A stretch of DNA of 64,000 bases, taken from NCBI RefSeq assembly GCF_003448965.1, contig NZ_QRGC01000020.1, positions 37,732 through 101,731 on the forward strand. Reading direction: 5' to 3'. The notes beneath the pieces are model-generated. The model saw only the letters and a program-made list of their open reading frames with translations. It had not been told where the DNA came from and ran no database searches. Shown here one piece after another: positions 26,191-35,591 of this stretch (position 1 is the first letter of the stretch; every line of letters begins with the position of its first letter). The stretch comes from Oceanicella sp. SM1341. GTDB lineage: Bacteria > Pseudomonadota > Alphaproteobacteria > Rhodobacterales > Rhodobacteraceae. A program made the position numbers and the translations under genes.

Positions 26191-26287
26191 GCCCGAGGGG
26201 CCGGGCGCACCGCGTGAGGGCCCTCTCTTGACGGGACCGCCCGGGCGCTTCAGGAAAGGGGCGCAACGGCAGGAAAGGAACCCCCGG

Positions 26288-27160
<873 letters not shown>

Positions 27161-27230
27161 GACCATCCCCCCGGGCCCGGTGGCGGCCCGCACCCCCGCT
27201 GCCCGAACCCAGCCCAGGAGGCCCGAGCCG

Positions 27231-27770
27231 ATGAAGAACCGCCTGAACGTCGAGGATTACATCCGCACCATCCCCGACTTCCCCCACGAGGGGATCATGT
27301 TCCGCGACGTGACCACCCTGTTCAACGACCCGCGCGGCTTCCGCATGGCCATCGACCTGCTGCTGCACCCCTACGCCGGCCTGCAGATCGACCGGGTGGT
27401 GGGGCTGGAGGCGCGCGGCTTCATCCTCGGCGGCGCCATCGCGCACCAGCTCTCCACCGGCTTCGTGCCGATCCGCAAGAAGGGCAAGCTGCCCTGGCGC
27501 ACCATCGCGCAGGACTACGTGCTGGAATACGGCGAGGCGATCGTGGAGATCCACGAGGACGCCATCCAGCCGGGAGAGCAGGTGCTGATCGTCGACGACC
27601 TGCTCGCCACCGGCGGCACGGCGGAGGCCGGCATCAAGCTGGTCGAGCGGCTGGGCGGCAACATCCTCGGCTGCGCCTTCGTGGTCGACCTGCCCGATCT
27701 CGGCGGCCGCCGCCGGCTGGAGGGGCTGGGGGTGGACGTGCACGCGCTCTGCAGCTTCGAGGGGGAGTGA
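27231..27770 (+). CDS. apt: adenine phosphoribosyltransferase
   Basis: A 179-residue type I phosphoribosyltransferase making AMP from adenine and PRPP. Typical APRT features are [42 protein letters not shown] and the PRPP loop [14 protein letters not shown]. It follows mtnP, whose product adenine is its substrate, and depends on PRPP from prs (55388). ATG 27231 has AGGAGG about 13 nt upstream; other nearby starts are out of frame. Confidence 0.95.
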   Translation: MKNRLNVEDYIRTIPDFPHEGIMFRDVTTLFNDPRGFRMAIDLLLHPYAGLQIDRVVGLEARGFILGGAIAHQLSTGFVPIRKKGKLPWRTIAQDYVLEYGEAIVEIHEDAIQPGEQVLIVDDLLATGGTAEAGIKLVERLGGNILGCAFVVDLPDLGGRRRLEGLGVDVHALCSFEGE

Positions 27771-27921
27771 ACCCTGCGCCATGCGCGCCGGCCGCCCCGG
27801 CCGGTAACGAATTGGAAAGAATTGCCGGTTAGCTCTGGAGGGGCCCAAGGAATTCGCGGGCTGCTGCTTGCTCTCCGGCCTGCCGGTCTCCCCTCCGGGG
27901 CGGCTGTCAGCCACCGGATCC

Positions 27922-27960
27922 GCGCCCTCCGGGAAATTTCTCCCGGAGGGCGCAAACCTT
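27922..27960 (+). terminator. strong 12-bp hairpin downstream of apt
   Basis: GCGCCCTCCGGG and its exact complement flank an 8-nt AT-containing loop (27922-27933 and 27942-27953), followed by AAACCTTTTC. It sits about 150 bp after apt. The stem is perfect, but the T-run is short and offset, so it may be a weak terminator or an RNA-stability element. The rest of 27771-28124 holds no gene. Confidence 0.5.
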
Positions 27961-28124
27961 TTCGGGGGGTGCGCTTCCGAGGCCCGCGTTTCAGCCGCTC
28001 GAGCCAGGCGCCGTGCCCGGCTTCCGGGCTGTCCGGCATCCGCGGGCGGGAGGGCGATATCAACCGGGCCGGGCTCTGCCCCCCCCGTCGGCCCCGGGCC
28101 GGGGTTCACGCCGATCGCGCGCGC

Positions 28125-29555
28125 TCAGGCGAGCAGGGCGCCGGGGTTCATGATGCCCAGCGGGTCGAGCGCCTGCTTGATGGCGCGCATGGCGGCGAGC
28201 TTCGCCGGGTCGCCGTAGCGCACCAGGTCGCCGGTCTTGAGTCGGCCGATGCCATGCTCCGCACTCACCGAGCCGTCCCGCGCATGCACGAGGTCGTGCA
28301 CCATTTCGGTCACCTTCGCGCGCAGGTCGTCGTAGTCGGCGCGGTCGCGGCCGGCGGCGGGGAAGACGTTGTAATGCAGGTTGCCGTCGCCCAGATGGCC
28401 GAAGCAGTTCACCCGCATCGAGGGCTCCAGCGCCTTCAGCCGGGCCAGCCCCTCGTCGATGAAATCCGGGATGGCCGAGAGCGGCAGCGAGATGTCGTGC
28501 GAGGCGATGGCGCCCACGGCGCGGTTCGCCTCCGGGATGCTCTCGCGGATCTGCCACATCGCCTGGCGCTGCGACAGCGAGGCGGCGAGCACGGCATCGG
28601 TGGCGTCGCCCTCCTCCAGCGCCGCGGCGAGGGCGGCCTCCAGCCCGTCCTGCACATGCGCGCCGGTGCCGCCCGAGGCCTCGACGAGCGCGAACCATTC
28701 GCCCTCGGCCAGCGGCGGGCGCAGCTCGGGCATGTGCTCGGCGAGGAAGTCGAGCCCGGTGCGGTGGATGAGCTCGAAGCCGCTCACCGCCTCGCCGAGG
28801 GCGTCGAGCGCGCGGTCGAGGATGCGGGCGGCGGCGGAGGGCGTGGGCGTCGCCACCCAGGCGGTGGCGGTCTCGGCCGGGCGCGGGAACAGCCGCAGGC
28901 TGGCGGCGGTGATGATGCCCAGCGAGCCCTCGGAGCCGATCAGCAGGTGGCGCAGGTCGTAGCCGGTGTTGTCCTTGCGCAGGCGGCGCAGCCCGTGCAG
29001 CACCGAGCCGTTCGGCAGCACGGCCTCCAGCCCCAGGCAGAGATCGCGCGCGTTGCCGTAGCGCAGCACCTGCACGCCGCCGGCATTGGTGGCGAGGTTG
29101 CCGCCGATGCGGCAGCTCCCCTCCGAGCCGAGCGAGAGCGGGAACAGCCGGTTCACCGCCTCGGCCGCGTCCTGCACCCCGGCGAGGGTGACCCCGGCCT
29201 CGACCGTCAGCGCGTTGTCGGCGGCGGAGGCATCGCGGATGGCGGTAAGGCGCTCGACCGAGAGCAGCAGGGGCAGGGGGCCCTCGGGCATCACCTGCCC
29301 GGCGACGAGCCCGGTGCCGCCGGCGCGCGGCACGATGCCCACCAGCTCCTCCGCGCAGGCGCGCACGATGGCGGCCACGCCCTCGGTGTCGCGCGGCAGG
29401 GCCACGGCGCCGGCGCGGCCATGGTAGCGGCCGCGGGGCTCCTCGAGGTCGCGCGCCTCGGCCGGGCGCAGCACGCCGGGGCCGACGCGCGCCTCGAGCC
29501 GTTCGAGAAAGGCGGGACTGGCGTCGTTCAGGGGCGCGGGCGCGGACTGGGGCAT
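28125..29555 (-). CDS. FAD-linked oxidase, GlcD/D-lactate dehydrogenase-like
   Basis: A 476-residue protein with an N-terminal PCMH-type FAD-binding domain (about 50-225: PRAGGTGLVAGQV, LGSEGSCRIGGNLATNAGG, and NARDLCLGLEAVLPNG) and a C-terminal FAD-oxidase cap with the catalytic patch CFGHLGDGNLHYNVF and SVSAEHGIGRLK. Family members oxidise 2-hydroxy acids such as D-lactate, glycolate or D-2-hydroxyglutarate; the HGIGRLK form resembles the D-2-hydroxyglutarate/D-lactate group. ATG 29555 has GAGGAG 8 nt upstream. It lies 73 bp after the Sua5-type gene on the same strand. Confidence 0.9.
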   Translation of the reverse strand: MPQSAPAPLNDASPAFLERLEARVGPGVLRPAEARDLEEPRGRYHGRAGAVALPRDTEGVAAIVRACAEELVGIVPRAGGTGLVAGQVMPEGPLPLLLSVERLTAIRDASAADNALTVEAGVTLAGVQDAAEAVNRLFPLSLGSEGSCRIGGNLATNAGGVQVLRYGNARDLCLGLEAVLPNGSVLHGLRRLRKDNTGYDLRHLLIGSEGSLGIITAASLRLFPRPAETATAWVATPTPSAAARILDRALDALGEAVSGFELIHRTGLDFLAEHMPELRPPLAEGEWFALVEASGGTGAHVQDGLEAALAAALEEGDATDAVLAASLSQRQAMWQIRESIPEANRAVGAIASHDISLPLSAIPDFIDEGLARLKALEPSMRVNCFGHLGDGNLHYNVFPAAGRDRADYDDLRAKVTEMVHDLVHARDGSVSAEHGIGRLKTGDLVRYGDPAKLAAMRAIKQALDPLGIMNPGALLA

Positions 29556-29628
29556 CGGGGCATCTCCTCTCAAGCTGCCGCGATCATGGCGATCGGCGGC
29601 GCGGATGCAAGGGAGGCTGATGTGCGGC

Positions 29629-30657
29629 TCAGCCCTGGCCGGGGGTGTCGCGCGGGGCGGCGGCGCGGCGCAGCCGGTCGTTGATGGCGCGGCCGAGGCC
29701 GGTTTCGGGCACCGGGGCGGCAGCGATGCGCCCGCCGGGGCCGGCGGCGGCATCGAGCCTGCGCATGTAGGAGAAGAGGTTGGCGGCGGCTTCGGTGAGA
29801 TCGCCCGAGGGGGAGAGGTTGAGCGCCGGGCCGGTGAGGGGCGCGGGATCGGGGCCGAAGCCGAGCCAGGCCTCGCCGGCCGCGGGGGCCTCCGCGTTCA
29901 GCCGCAGGGCGGCGGCGGGGGCGTAATGGCTGGCGAGCTGCCCGGGGGCGACGGGCGCCCCGGCGCTCTCCCGCCCGCCCACCCCGAGCGCCGGGGCGCC
30001 CGCCGCGGCGAGGGCGGAGGCGATCTCCTCGCGCGAGAGGCCGCCCTCGCGCAGGATCACCGGGGGCAGGGCGGGGTCGGACACGTCGACGATGGTCGAT
30101 TCGACCCCCACCGGGCAGGCGCCGCCGTCGAGCACCGCGGCGATGCGGCCCGCGAGCCCGTCGAGCACATGAACGGCGGTGGTGGGGCTGATGCGGCCCG
30201 AGGGGTTGGCCGAGGGCGCGGCGATGCCGCGGCCGGCGGCGGCGAGCACGCGTGCCGCCAGCGGGTGGGCCGGCACGCGCACCGCGACGCTGGGCAGGCC
30301 CGCGGTCACCAGCTCGGAGAGCGGCGCGCCGGGGCGCTTCGGCAGCACGAGGGTGAGGGGGCCGGGCCAGAAGCGTTCGGCCAGCAGGCGGGCCACCGGG
30401 GGCAGCTCGGCAATGCTTTCCGCCGCCGCGGCACTGTCGAAATGCACGATGAGCGGGTTGAAGCGCGGCCGGCCCTTGGCGGCGTAGATCGCGGCCACCG
30501 CGCGGTCGGAGCCTGCGTCGGCGGCGAGGCCGTAGACCGTCTCGGTGGGGAGCGAGACCAGTGCGCCGGCGCGCAGCAGCGCCGCCGCCCGGGCGATGCC
30601 GGCGGCGTCGGGCGCGAGGCGCTCGGTGCGGTGCGGGCTGTCCGGCGCGGTGGTCAT
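29629..30657 (-). CDS. L-threonylcarbamoyladenylate synthase (Sua5/YwlC/YrdC)
   Basis: A 342-residue two-domain Sua5-type enzyme. The YrdC domain (about 10-210) has SLPTETVYGLAADAG, AKGRPRFNPLIVHF, WPGPLTLVL, VAVRVPAHPLA, APSANPSG and the ending GVESTIVDVSD; the C-terminal Sua5 domain begins near GQLASHYAPAA. It makes threonylcarbamoyl-AMP for t6A37 modification of ANN-decoding tRNAs. ATG 30657 is preceded by AGGAG; an in-frame GTG at 30669 overlaps that site and is less likely. Confidence 0.94.
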   Translation of the reverse strand: MTTAPDSPHRTERLAPDAAGIARAAALLRAGALVSLPTETVYGLAADAGSDRAVAAIYAAKGRPRFNPLIVHFDSAAAAESIAELPPVARLLAERFWPGPLTLVLPKRPGAPLSELVTAGLPSVAVRVPAHPLAARVLAAAGRGIAAPSANPSGRISPTTAVHVLDGLAGRIAAVLDGGACPVGVESTIVDVSDPALPPVILREGGLSREEIASALAAAGAPALGVGGRESAGAPVAPGQLASHYAPAAALRLNAEAPAAGEAWLGFGPDPAPLTGPALNLSPSGDLTEAAANLFSYMRRLDAAAGPGGRIAAAPVPETGLGRAINDRLRRAAAPRDTPGQG

Positions 30658-30809
30658 GGCGGGGCTCACTCCTGTCCGGGCGGCGGCGCGCAGCCGCGCC
30701 GGCTTGTGGTGCGCCGGCGGGGGGCCTAGAGTTCAGCGCAATGGCCGGCCCGGGTTTCTAGCGCGTCCCGCCGCCGGTTGAAAGCGGATCACACGCAGGA
30801 GGAGACGCC

Positions 30810-32525
30810 ATGACCTATCGCCCGCCCGTGGAGGAGATCCTCGCGAGCCTGCGCATCGTGGGCGCGGAACGGCTGGCAGAGACCGAGCTCTTCGCCGAGG
30901 CCACGCAGGACACGGTGGCGGCGATTCTCGGCGAGGCGGCGAAGCTCTCGGCCGATGTGCTGGCCCCGCTGCAGCGCGCGGGCGACCTGCAGGGCGCGCG
31001 GCTGGAGAACGGCGTGGTGCGCTCCTCCCCCGGCTACGTGGAGGGCTACGGCGCCATCCGCGACGGCGGCTGGGTGGGGATCACGGCCGACCCCGAGCAT
31101 GGCGGCATGGGCCTGCCGCTGGTGCTGGCCACCGCGGTGGGGGAGATGATGTCGGGGGCCTGCGTGTCGCTGGCGCTGAACCCGCTGCTCACCCAGGGCC
31201 AGATCGAGGCGCTGGCGCACCATGCCTCGGAGGAGCTGCGCGCCACCTATTTGCCGAAGCTCGTCTCCGGCGAGTGGACCGGCACGATGAACCTCACCGA
31301 GGCGCAGGCCGGCTCCGACGTGGGCGCGCTGCGCGCCAGCGCCGTGCCCAATGGCGACGGCACCTATGCCGTGAGCGGTCAGAAGATCTTCATCACCTGG
31401 GGCGATCATGACCTCACCCCCAACATCGTGCACCTGGTGCTGGCGCGGCTGCCGGACGGGGGCAAGGGCACCAAGGGGATCTCGCTGTTCCTGGTGCCGA
31501 AGTACATTCCCGACGAGGCGGGCAACCCCGGCCGGGCCAACGCGGTGCGGGCGCTGAGCCTCGAGCACAAGCTCGGCATGCACGGCTCGGCCACGGCGGT
31601 GATGGAGTTCGACGGCGCCACCGGCTGGCTGGTGGGGGCCGAGCATGACGGCATGGCGGCGATGTTCACCATGATGAACGCGGCGCGCATCGGCGTGGGC
31701 GTGCAGGGGCTGGGCGTGGCCGAGGCCGCGATGCAGCAGGCGCTGGCCTATGCCCGCGAGCGCCGCCAGGGCCGCAGCCTGATCGAGGGCGGCGAGGGCA
31801 CGATCATCGACCATGCCGACGTGCGGCGCATGGCGATGACCATGCGCGCCCTCACCGCCACCGCGCGGGCGCTCTGCCTCGACACCTCGCTGAGCCACGA
31901 CATGGCCCGCGCCGGCGAGGACCGCGCCGCCTGGGAGGCGCGCTGCGCCTTCCTCACCCCGATCTGCAAGGCCTTCGGCACCGACATCGGCCGCGAGGTC
32001 GCTGACCTCGGCATCCAGGTGCACGGCGGCATGGGCTTCATCGAGGAGACCGGCGCGGCGCAATACTGGCGCGACGTGCGGGTGACGGCGATCTACGAGG
32101 GCACCAACGGCATCCAGGCCATGGACCTCGTGGCCCGCAAGCTCGCCGACGGCGGCGCCGCCGCGCGGGCCCTGATGGCCGGGATCGCCGCCACGGTGGC
32201 CGAGGCGGAGGCGGCCGAGCCCTCGCTCTCCGAAGCGCTGGAGGGTGCCCGCGCCGAGCTCGCCCGCGCCACCGACTGGCTGCTGGAGGCGCCGCTCAAC
32301 GACCGTTTCGCCGGGGCGAGCCCCTACCTGCGCGCCTTCGCGCTGGTGCTGGGCGGGCATTACCTGCTGCGCGGCGCGCTGCTGATGCCCGATGACGCGC
32401 GGCAGATCGCGCTCGCCCGCTTCCACATCCGCCAGCTCATGGCGCAGGTGCCGGCGCTCTGCGCCACGGTCTGCGAGGGCGCCGCCCCGCTCTATGCGCT
32501 CGACGCGGAGGCGCTTGCCTCGTGA
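30810..32525 (+). CDS. acyl-CoA dehydrogenase, long (DmdC-like) type
   Basis: A 571-residue FAD acyl-CoA dehydrogenase. The substrate-binding middle domain has TGTMNLTEAQAGSDVGAL and KIFITWGDHD; the catalytic Glu lies in IYEGTNGIQAMDL (about 430), preceded by QVHGGMGFIEETGAAQYWRD. An extra C-terminal helical domain of about 120 residues places it in the long subgroup that includes 3-methylmercaptopropionyl-CoA dehydrogenase (DmdC) of DMSP-degrading marine bacteria. The exact acyl substrate is not certain. Its stop overlaps the following metallohydrolase start (GTGA), so the pair is translationally coupled. Confidence 0.9.
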   Translation: MTYRPPVEEILASLRIVGAERLAETELFAEATQDTVAAILGEAAKLSADVLAPLQRAGDLQGARLENGVVRSSPGYVEGYGAIRDGGWVGITADPEHGGMGLPLVLATAVGEMMSGACVSLALNPLLTQGQIEALAHHASEELRATYLPKLVSGEWTGTMNLTEAQAGSDVGALRASAVPNGDGTYAVSGQKIFITWGDHDLTPNIVHLVLARLPDGGKGTKGISLFLVPKYIPDEAGNPGRANAVRALSLEHKLGMHGSATAVMEFDGATGWLVGAEHDGMAAMFTMMNAARIGVGVQGLGVAEAAMQQALAYARERRQGRSLIEGGEGTIIDHADVRRMAMTMRALTATARALCLDTSLSHDMARAGEDRAAWEARCAFLTPICKAFGTDIGREVADLGIQVHGGMGFIEETGAAQYWRDVRVTAIYEGTNGIQAMDLVARKLADGGAAARALMAGIAATVAEAEAAEPSLSEALEGARAELARATDWLLEAPLNDRFAGASPYLRAFALVLGGHYLLRGALLMPDDARQIALARFHIRQLMAQVPALCATVCEGAAPLYALDAEALAS

Positions 32526-33586
32526 ACGTCCAGTGCCAGGAGGGGCAGGCGCCCCGCATCGTGCCCTTCACCGATACCCCGCCCGCCGAGGGCGAGGTGA
32601 CCGAGATCGCCGAAGGGGTGCTCTGGGCGCGGCTGCCGCTGCCCATGGCGCTCGACCACGTGAACGTCTACGCGCTGGATGACGGCGACGGCTGGACGGT
32701 GGTGGACACCGGCTTCGACACGAAGCGCTCCCGCGCGGTGTGGGAGCGGCTGCTGGCCGGCCCGCTGGGCGGGCGGCCGGTGCGCCGCCTGCTCGTCACC
32801 CATCACCACCCCGACCACGTGGGCCTCGCCGGCTGGTTCCAGGCACGGGGGGCGGAGCTGCTCACCACCCGCACCGCCTGGCTCACCGCGCGGATGCTCA
32901 CGCTCGACGAGCAGCCGGTGTCGAGCGCCGAGAGCCTCGCCTTCTACCGCGCCGCCGGCATGGACGCGCGGCGGCTGGAAGCCCGGGCCACCACCCGGCC
33001 GTTCAACTTCGCCGACATGGTCACCGCCATGCCCGCCGGCTACACCCGCATCGGCGAGGGCGACCGGCTGCGCCTCGGCGGGCGGGAGTGGACCGTGCGC
33101 ACCGGCGACGGCCACGCCCCCGAGCATGCCACCCTCTGGGAGGAGACGGCGAGCGCGCCGCTGCTGCTCTCGGGCGACCAGGTGCTGCCCGGCATCTCGC
33201 CCAATCTCGGCGTGCACGTGACCGAACCGGGGGCGAACCCGGTGGAGGAATGGATCGCCTCCTGCCACCGGCTGGCCGGCTTCGCGCAGCCCGACCACCT
33301 GGTGCTGCCCGGCCACCGGCTGCCCTTCACCGGGCTGGAGCTGCGGCTGCGCCAGCTCATCGACAACCACGAGGGCGCGCTCGCCCGGCTGGCCGAGCAC
33401 ATCCGCACGCCGCGCATCGCGCCCGAGTGCTTCCCGGTGCTGTTCCGCCGCGAGATCGACGATGGCATCTACGGGCTGGCACTGGCCGAGGCGCTGGGGC
33501 ACCTCAACGCCCTCGCGGCCCGTGGCCTCGCCCGGCGCGAGACCGGGGCCGACGGTGTCTGGACCTGGCAGGCCACCGCGGGATGA
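32522..33586 (+). CDS. MBL-fold metallohydrolase
   Basis: A 354-residue metallo-beta-lactamase-fold protein. The metal site motif is LLVTHHHPDHVGLAGW (HxHxDH), with an Asp in LLLSGDQVLPGI and a late His in LVLPGHRLPF as further ligands. An unusual C-terminal extension (about 290-354) is helical with winged-helix-like spacing, as in the LACTB2/PqsE-related group. GTG 32522 overlaps the acyl-CoA dehydrogenase stop. A thioesterase or CoA-derivative hydrolase role would suit this neighbour, but this is inference. Confidence 0.9.
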   Translation: MNVQCQEGQAPRIVPFTDTPPAEGEVTEIAEGVLWARLPLPMALDHVNVYALDDGDGWTVVDTGFDTKRSRAVWERLLAGPLGGRPVRRLLVTHHHPDHVGLAGWFQARGAELLTTRTAWLTARMLTLDEQPVSSAESLAFYRAAGMDARRLEARATTRPFNFADMVTAMPAGYTRIGEGDRLRLGGREWTVRTGDGHAPEHATLWEETASAPLLLSGDQVLPGISPNLGVHVTEPGANPVEEWIASCHRLAGFAQPDHLVLPGHRLPFTGLELRLRQLIDNHEGALARLAEHIRTPRIAPECFPVLFRREIDDGIYGLALAEALGHLNALAARGLARRETGADGVWTWQATAG

Positions 33587-33826
33587 GGCGCGCCGCTCCG
33601 GCGGGGCACGGGCAGGCCAGGGCGCGGCGCGGGTGAATAGCGCTTGCATGAGGTGTTGCGAACGGTTTATGACCGCGGGCTCGCGGCCGCCGCAACAAAA
33701 TTGCGTAAAATGCCGGCGCGACATAGCGCCCATGGGACCAAAATCCACAGGCGTTCATTCGCGTTGCAGGCTATACACGAGCGTGAAATTGGAATTTCCT
33801 GCCCTGCGACCAGAACGGAGGACAAG

Positions 33827-33973
33827 ATGGCGGAACACGAGAACGGCCACACCACGGGTCAGATGGACATTGCTGAACAGCAGCGAACTTATGCTGCCTT
33901 CGTGAAGGGGATCACCTGGCTCGTCGGCGTATCGGCCGCGATCCTGGTGTTTCTGGCGCTGTTCAACTCCTGA
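33827..33973 (+). CDS. aa3-type cytochrome c oxidase subunit IV-like small protein
   Basis: A 48-residue membrane protein: a His/Glu-rich polar start (MAEHENGHTTGQMDIAEQQ) followed by RTYAAFVKGITW and one transmembrane helix (about 27-46). This matches the small bacterial aa3 oxidase subunit IV family (COX4_pro_2 type), which packs against the oxidase core. ATG 33827 has a CGGAGGA site. It lies 40 bp before pntAA and could be cotranscribed with it. No oxidase core genes are nearby. Confidence 0.85.
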   Translation: MAEHENGHTTGQMDIAEQQRTYAAFVKGITWLVGVSAAILVFLALFNS

Positions 33974-34013
33974 TCCCGCGCGCCCCGCGCGGACATCTAG
34001 GCGAGGGTAAACT

Positions 34014-35153
34014 ATGAAAATCGCGATTCCGAAGGAAACGCGCGATCACGAGACGCGCGTTGCCGCTGTCCCCGAGACAGTGAAGAAATTCATCAAGCTG
34101 GGCGCCGAGGTGGTGGTCCAGTCCGGTGCCGGGCTCACCGCGAGCGTTCCGGACGCCGAATACGAGGCCGCGGGGGCGACCATCGCGAAAACCTATGCGC
34201 AGACCCTCAAGGGCGCCGACGTGATCCTCAAGATCCTGGCGCCCACCGAGGCCGAGCTGAAGTCGCTCGCCAAGGGGCAGAAGCTGTTCTGCTCCATGCA
34301 GCCCTACAACCAGCCCGAGATCATGGAAGGCTGCGCCGAGCGCGGCGTCGATGCCTTCGCCATGGAATTCATGCCGCGCATCACCCGCGCGCAGTCCATG
34401 GACGTGCTCTCCTCGCAGTCCAACCTCGCCGGCTACCGCGCGGTGATCGAGGCGGCGGCGGCCTACGGGCGCGCCATGCCGCAGATGATGACCGCGGCCG
34501 GCACCGTGGCCCCCGCCAAGGCGTTCATCATGGGCGTGGGCGTGGCCGGCCTGCAGGCCATCGCCACCGCCCGCCGCCTCGGCGCCATCGTGACGGCGAC
34601 GGACGTGCGCCCGGCCACCGAGGAGCAGGTGCAGTCGCTCGGCGCCAAGTTCATCGCGGTGAAGAACGAGGAGTTCGAGCAGGCCCAGACCTCCGGCGGC
34701 TACGCCAAGGAAATGTCGGACGACTACAAGAAGCAGCAGGCGGAGCTGGTGGCCGGCCATATCGCCAAGCAGGACATCGTGGTCACCACCGCGCTGATCC
34801 CCGGCCGCAAGGCGCCGATCCTGGTGACCAAGGCCATGGTGGCCTCCATGCGCCCCGGCTCGATCATCGTCGACCTGGCGGTGGAGCAGGGCGGCAACGT
34901 GGAGGGCGTGGTGCTCGGCGAGAACGTGGTCACCGAGAACGGTGTCACCATCCTCGGCCTGCCGAACATCCCCGGCCGCATGGCCGCGGACAGCTCGGCC
35001 CTCTACTCCCGCAACCACTACAACTTCCTGTCGCCCTTCTTCGGCGAGGAGGGCTTCGCCCTCGACCCGGAGGACGAGCTGGTGAAGGGCATCCAGCTCA
35101 CGAAGGACGGTGAGATCATCCATCCGAACTTCGCCAAGAAGGAGACCGCGTGA
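34014..35153 (+). CDS. pntAA: NAD(P) transhydrogenase subunit alpha, soluble domain I part
   Basis: A 379-residue NAD(H)-binding domain I of the proton-translocating transhydrogenase. It starts [18 protein letters not shown] and contains [23 protein letters not shown], the NAD site [21 protein letters not shown] (about 168-188, shown in part as GVGVAGLQA), and [13 protein letters not shown]. It ends before any membrane helices, as in Rhodospirillum where alpha is split into PntAA and PntAB. The last base of its TGA is the first of the pntAB ATG (TGATG). Confidence 0.96.
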   Translation: MKIAIPKETRDHETRVAAVPETVKKFIKLGAEVVVQSGAGLTASVPDAEYEAAGATIAKTYAQTLKGADVILKILAPTEAELKSLAKGQKLFCSMQPYNQPEIMEGCAERGVDAFAMEFMPRITRAQSMDVLSSQSNLAGYRAVIEAAAAYGRAMPQMMTAAGTVAPAKAFIMGVGVAGLQAIATARRLGAIVTATDVRPATEEQVQSLGAKFIAVKNEEFEQAQTSGGYAKEMSDDYKKQQAELVAGHIAKQDIVVTTALIPGRKAPILVTKAMVASMRPGSIIVDLAVEQGGNVEGVVLGENVVTENGVTILGLPNIPGRMAADSSALYSRNHYNFLSPFFGEEGFALDPEDELVKGIQLTKDGEIIHPNFAKKETA

Positions 35154-35578
35154 TGGCCGAGACCCTCAACGACATCGCCACCCAGCTGGCCGAGCTCTCC
35201 GCCCGCGTGGCCGAGCTCTCCGCGCAGGTCGCCACCCAGGCGCCCGACATGGCCCACGAGGCCGCCGACGCGGCGCTGCACGGCGGCGCCTCGCCGTTCA
35301 TCTACCTGTTCTCGGCCTTCATCCTGGCCTGTTTCGTGGGCTACTACGTGGTCTGGTCGGTGACGCCGGCCCTGCACACGCCCCTCATGTCGGTGACCAA
35401 CGCGGTTTCCTCGGTGATCGTGGTCGGCGCGCTGATCGCGGTCGGGGTCGACCTCGACATCGCCTCGGGCTGGACCCGGGTCTTCGGCTTCATCGCGACG
35501 GTGCTCGCGGCGGTGAACATCTTCGGCGGCTTCCTCGTCACCGAACGCATGCTCGCCATGTACAAGAAGAAAGGCTGA
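35153..35578 (+). CDS. pntAB: NAD(P) transhydrogenase subunit alpha, membrane part
   Basis: A 141-residue subunit with a heptad-like N-terminus ([15 protein letters not shown]) and four hydrophobic helices: [20 protein letters not shown], the conserved [41 protein letters not shown] and the end with [11 protein letters not shown]. It supplies part of the proton channel (dII). AAGGAG lies 8 nt before ATG 35153, which overlaps the pntAA stop by one base. Confidence 0.95.
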   Translation: MAETLNDIATQLAELSARVAELSAQVATQAPDMAHEAADAALHGGASPFIYLFSAFILACFVGYYVVWSVTPALHTPLMSVTNAVSSVIVVGALIAVGVDLDIASGWTRVFGFIATVLAAVNIFGGFLVTERMLAMYKKKG

Positions 35579-35591
35579 GGGGGCTTCCGAC

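Noticed and set aside
27515..28063. A minus-strand open frame covering the apt 3' end and the following gap
   Set aside because: It overlaps apt antisense, is Arg/Pro-rich low complexity and has no ribosome site or family pattern.
33655..33696. GTTGCG/CGCAAC hairpin in the gap before the oxidase subunit IV gene as a terminator
   Set aside because: It is followed by A-rich rather than T-rich sequence on the plus strand and the stem is interrupted; the evidence is too weak to annotate.
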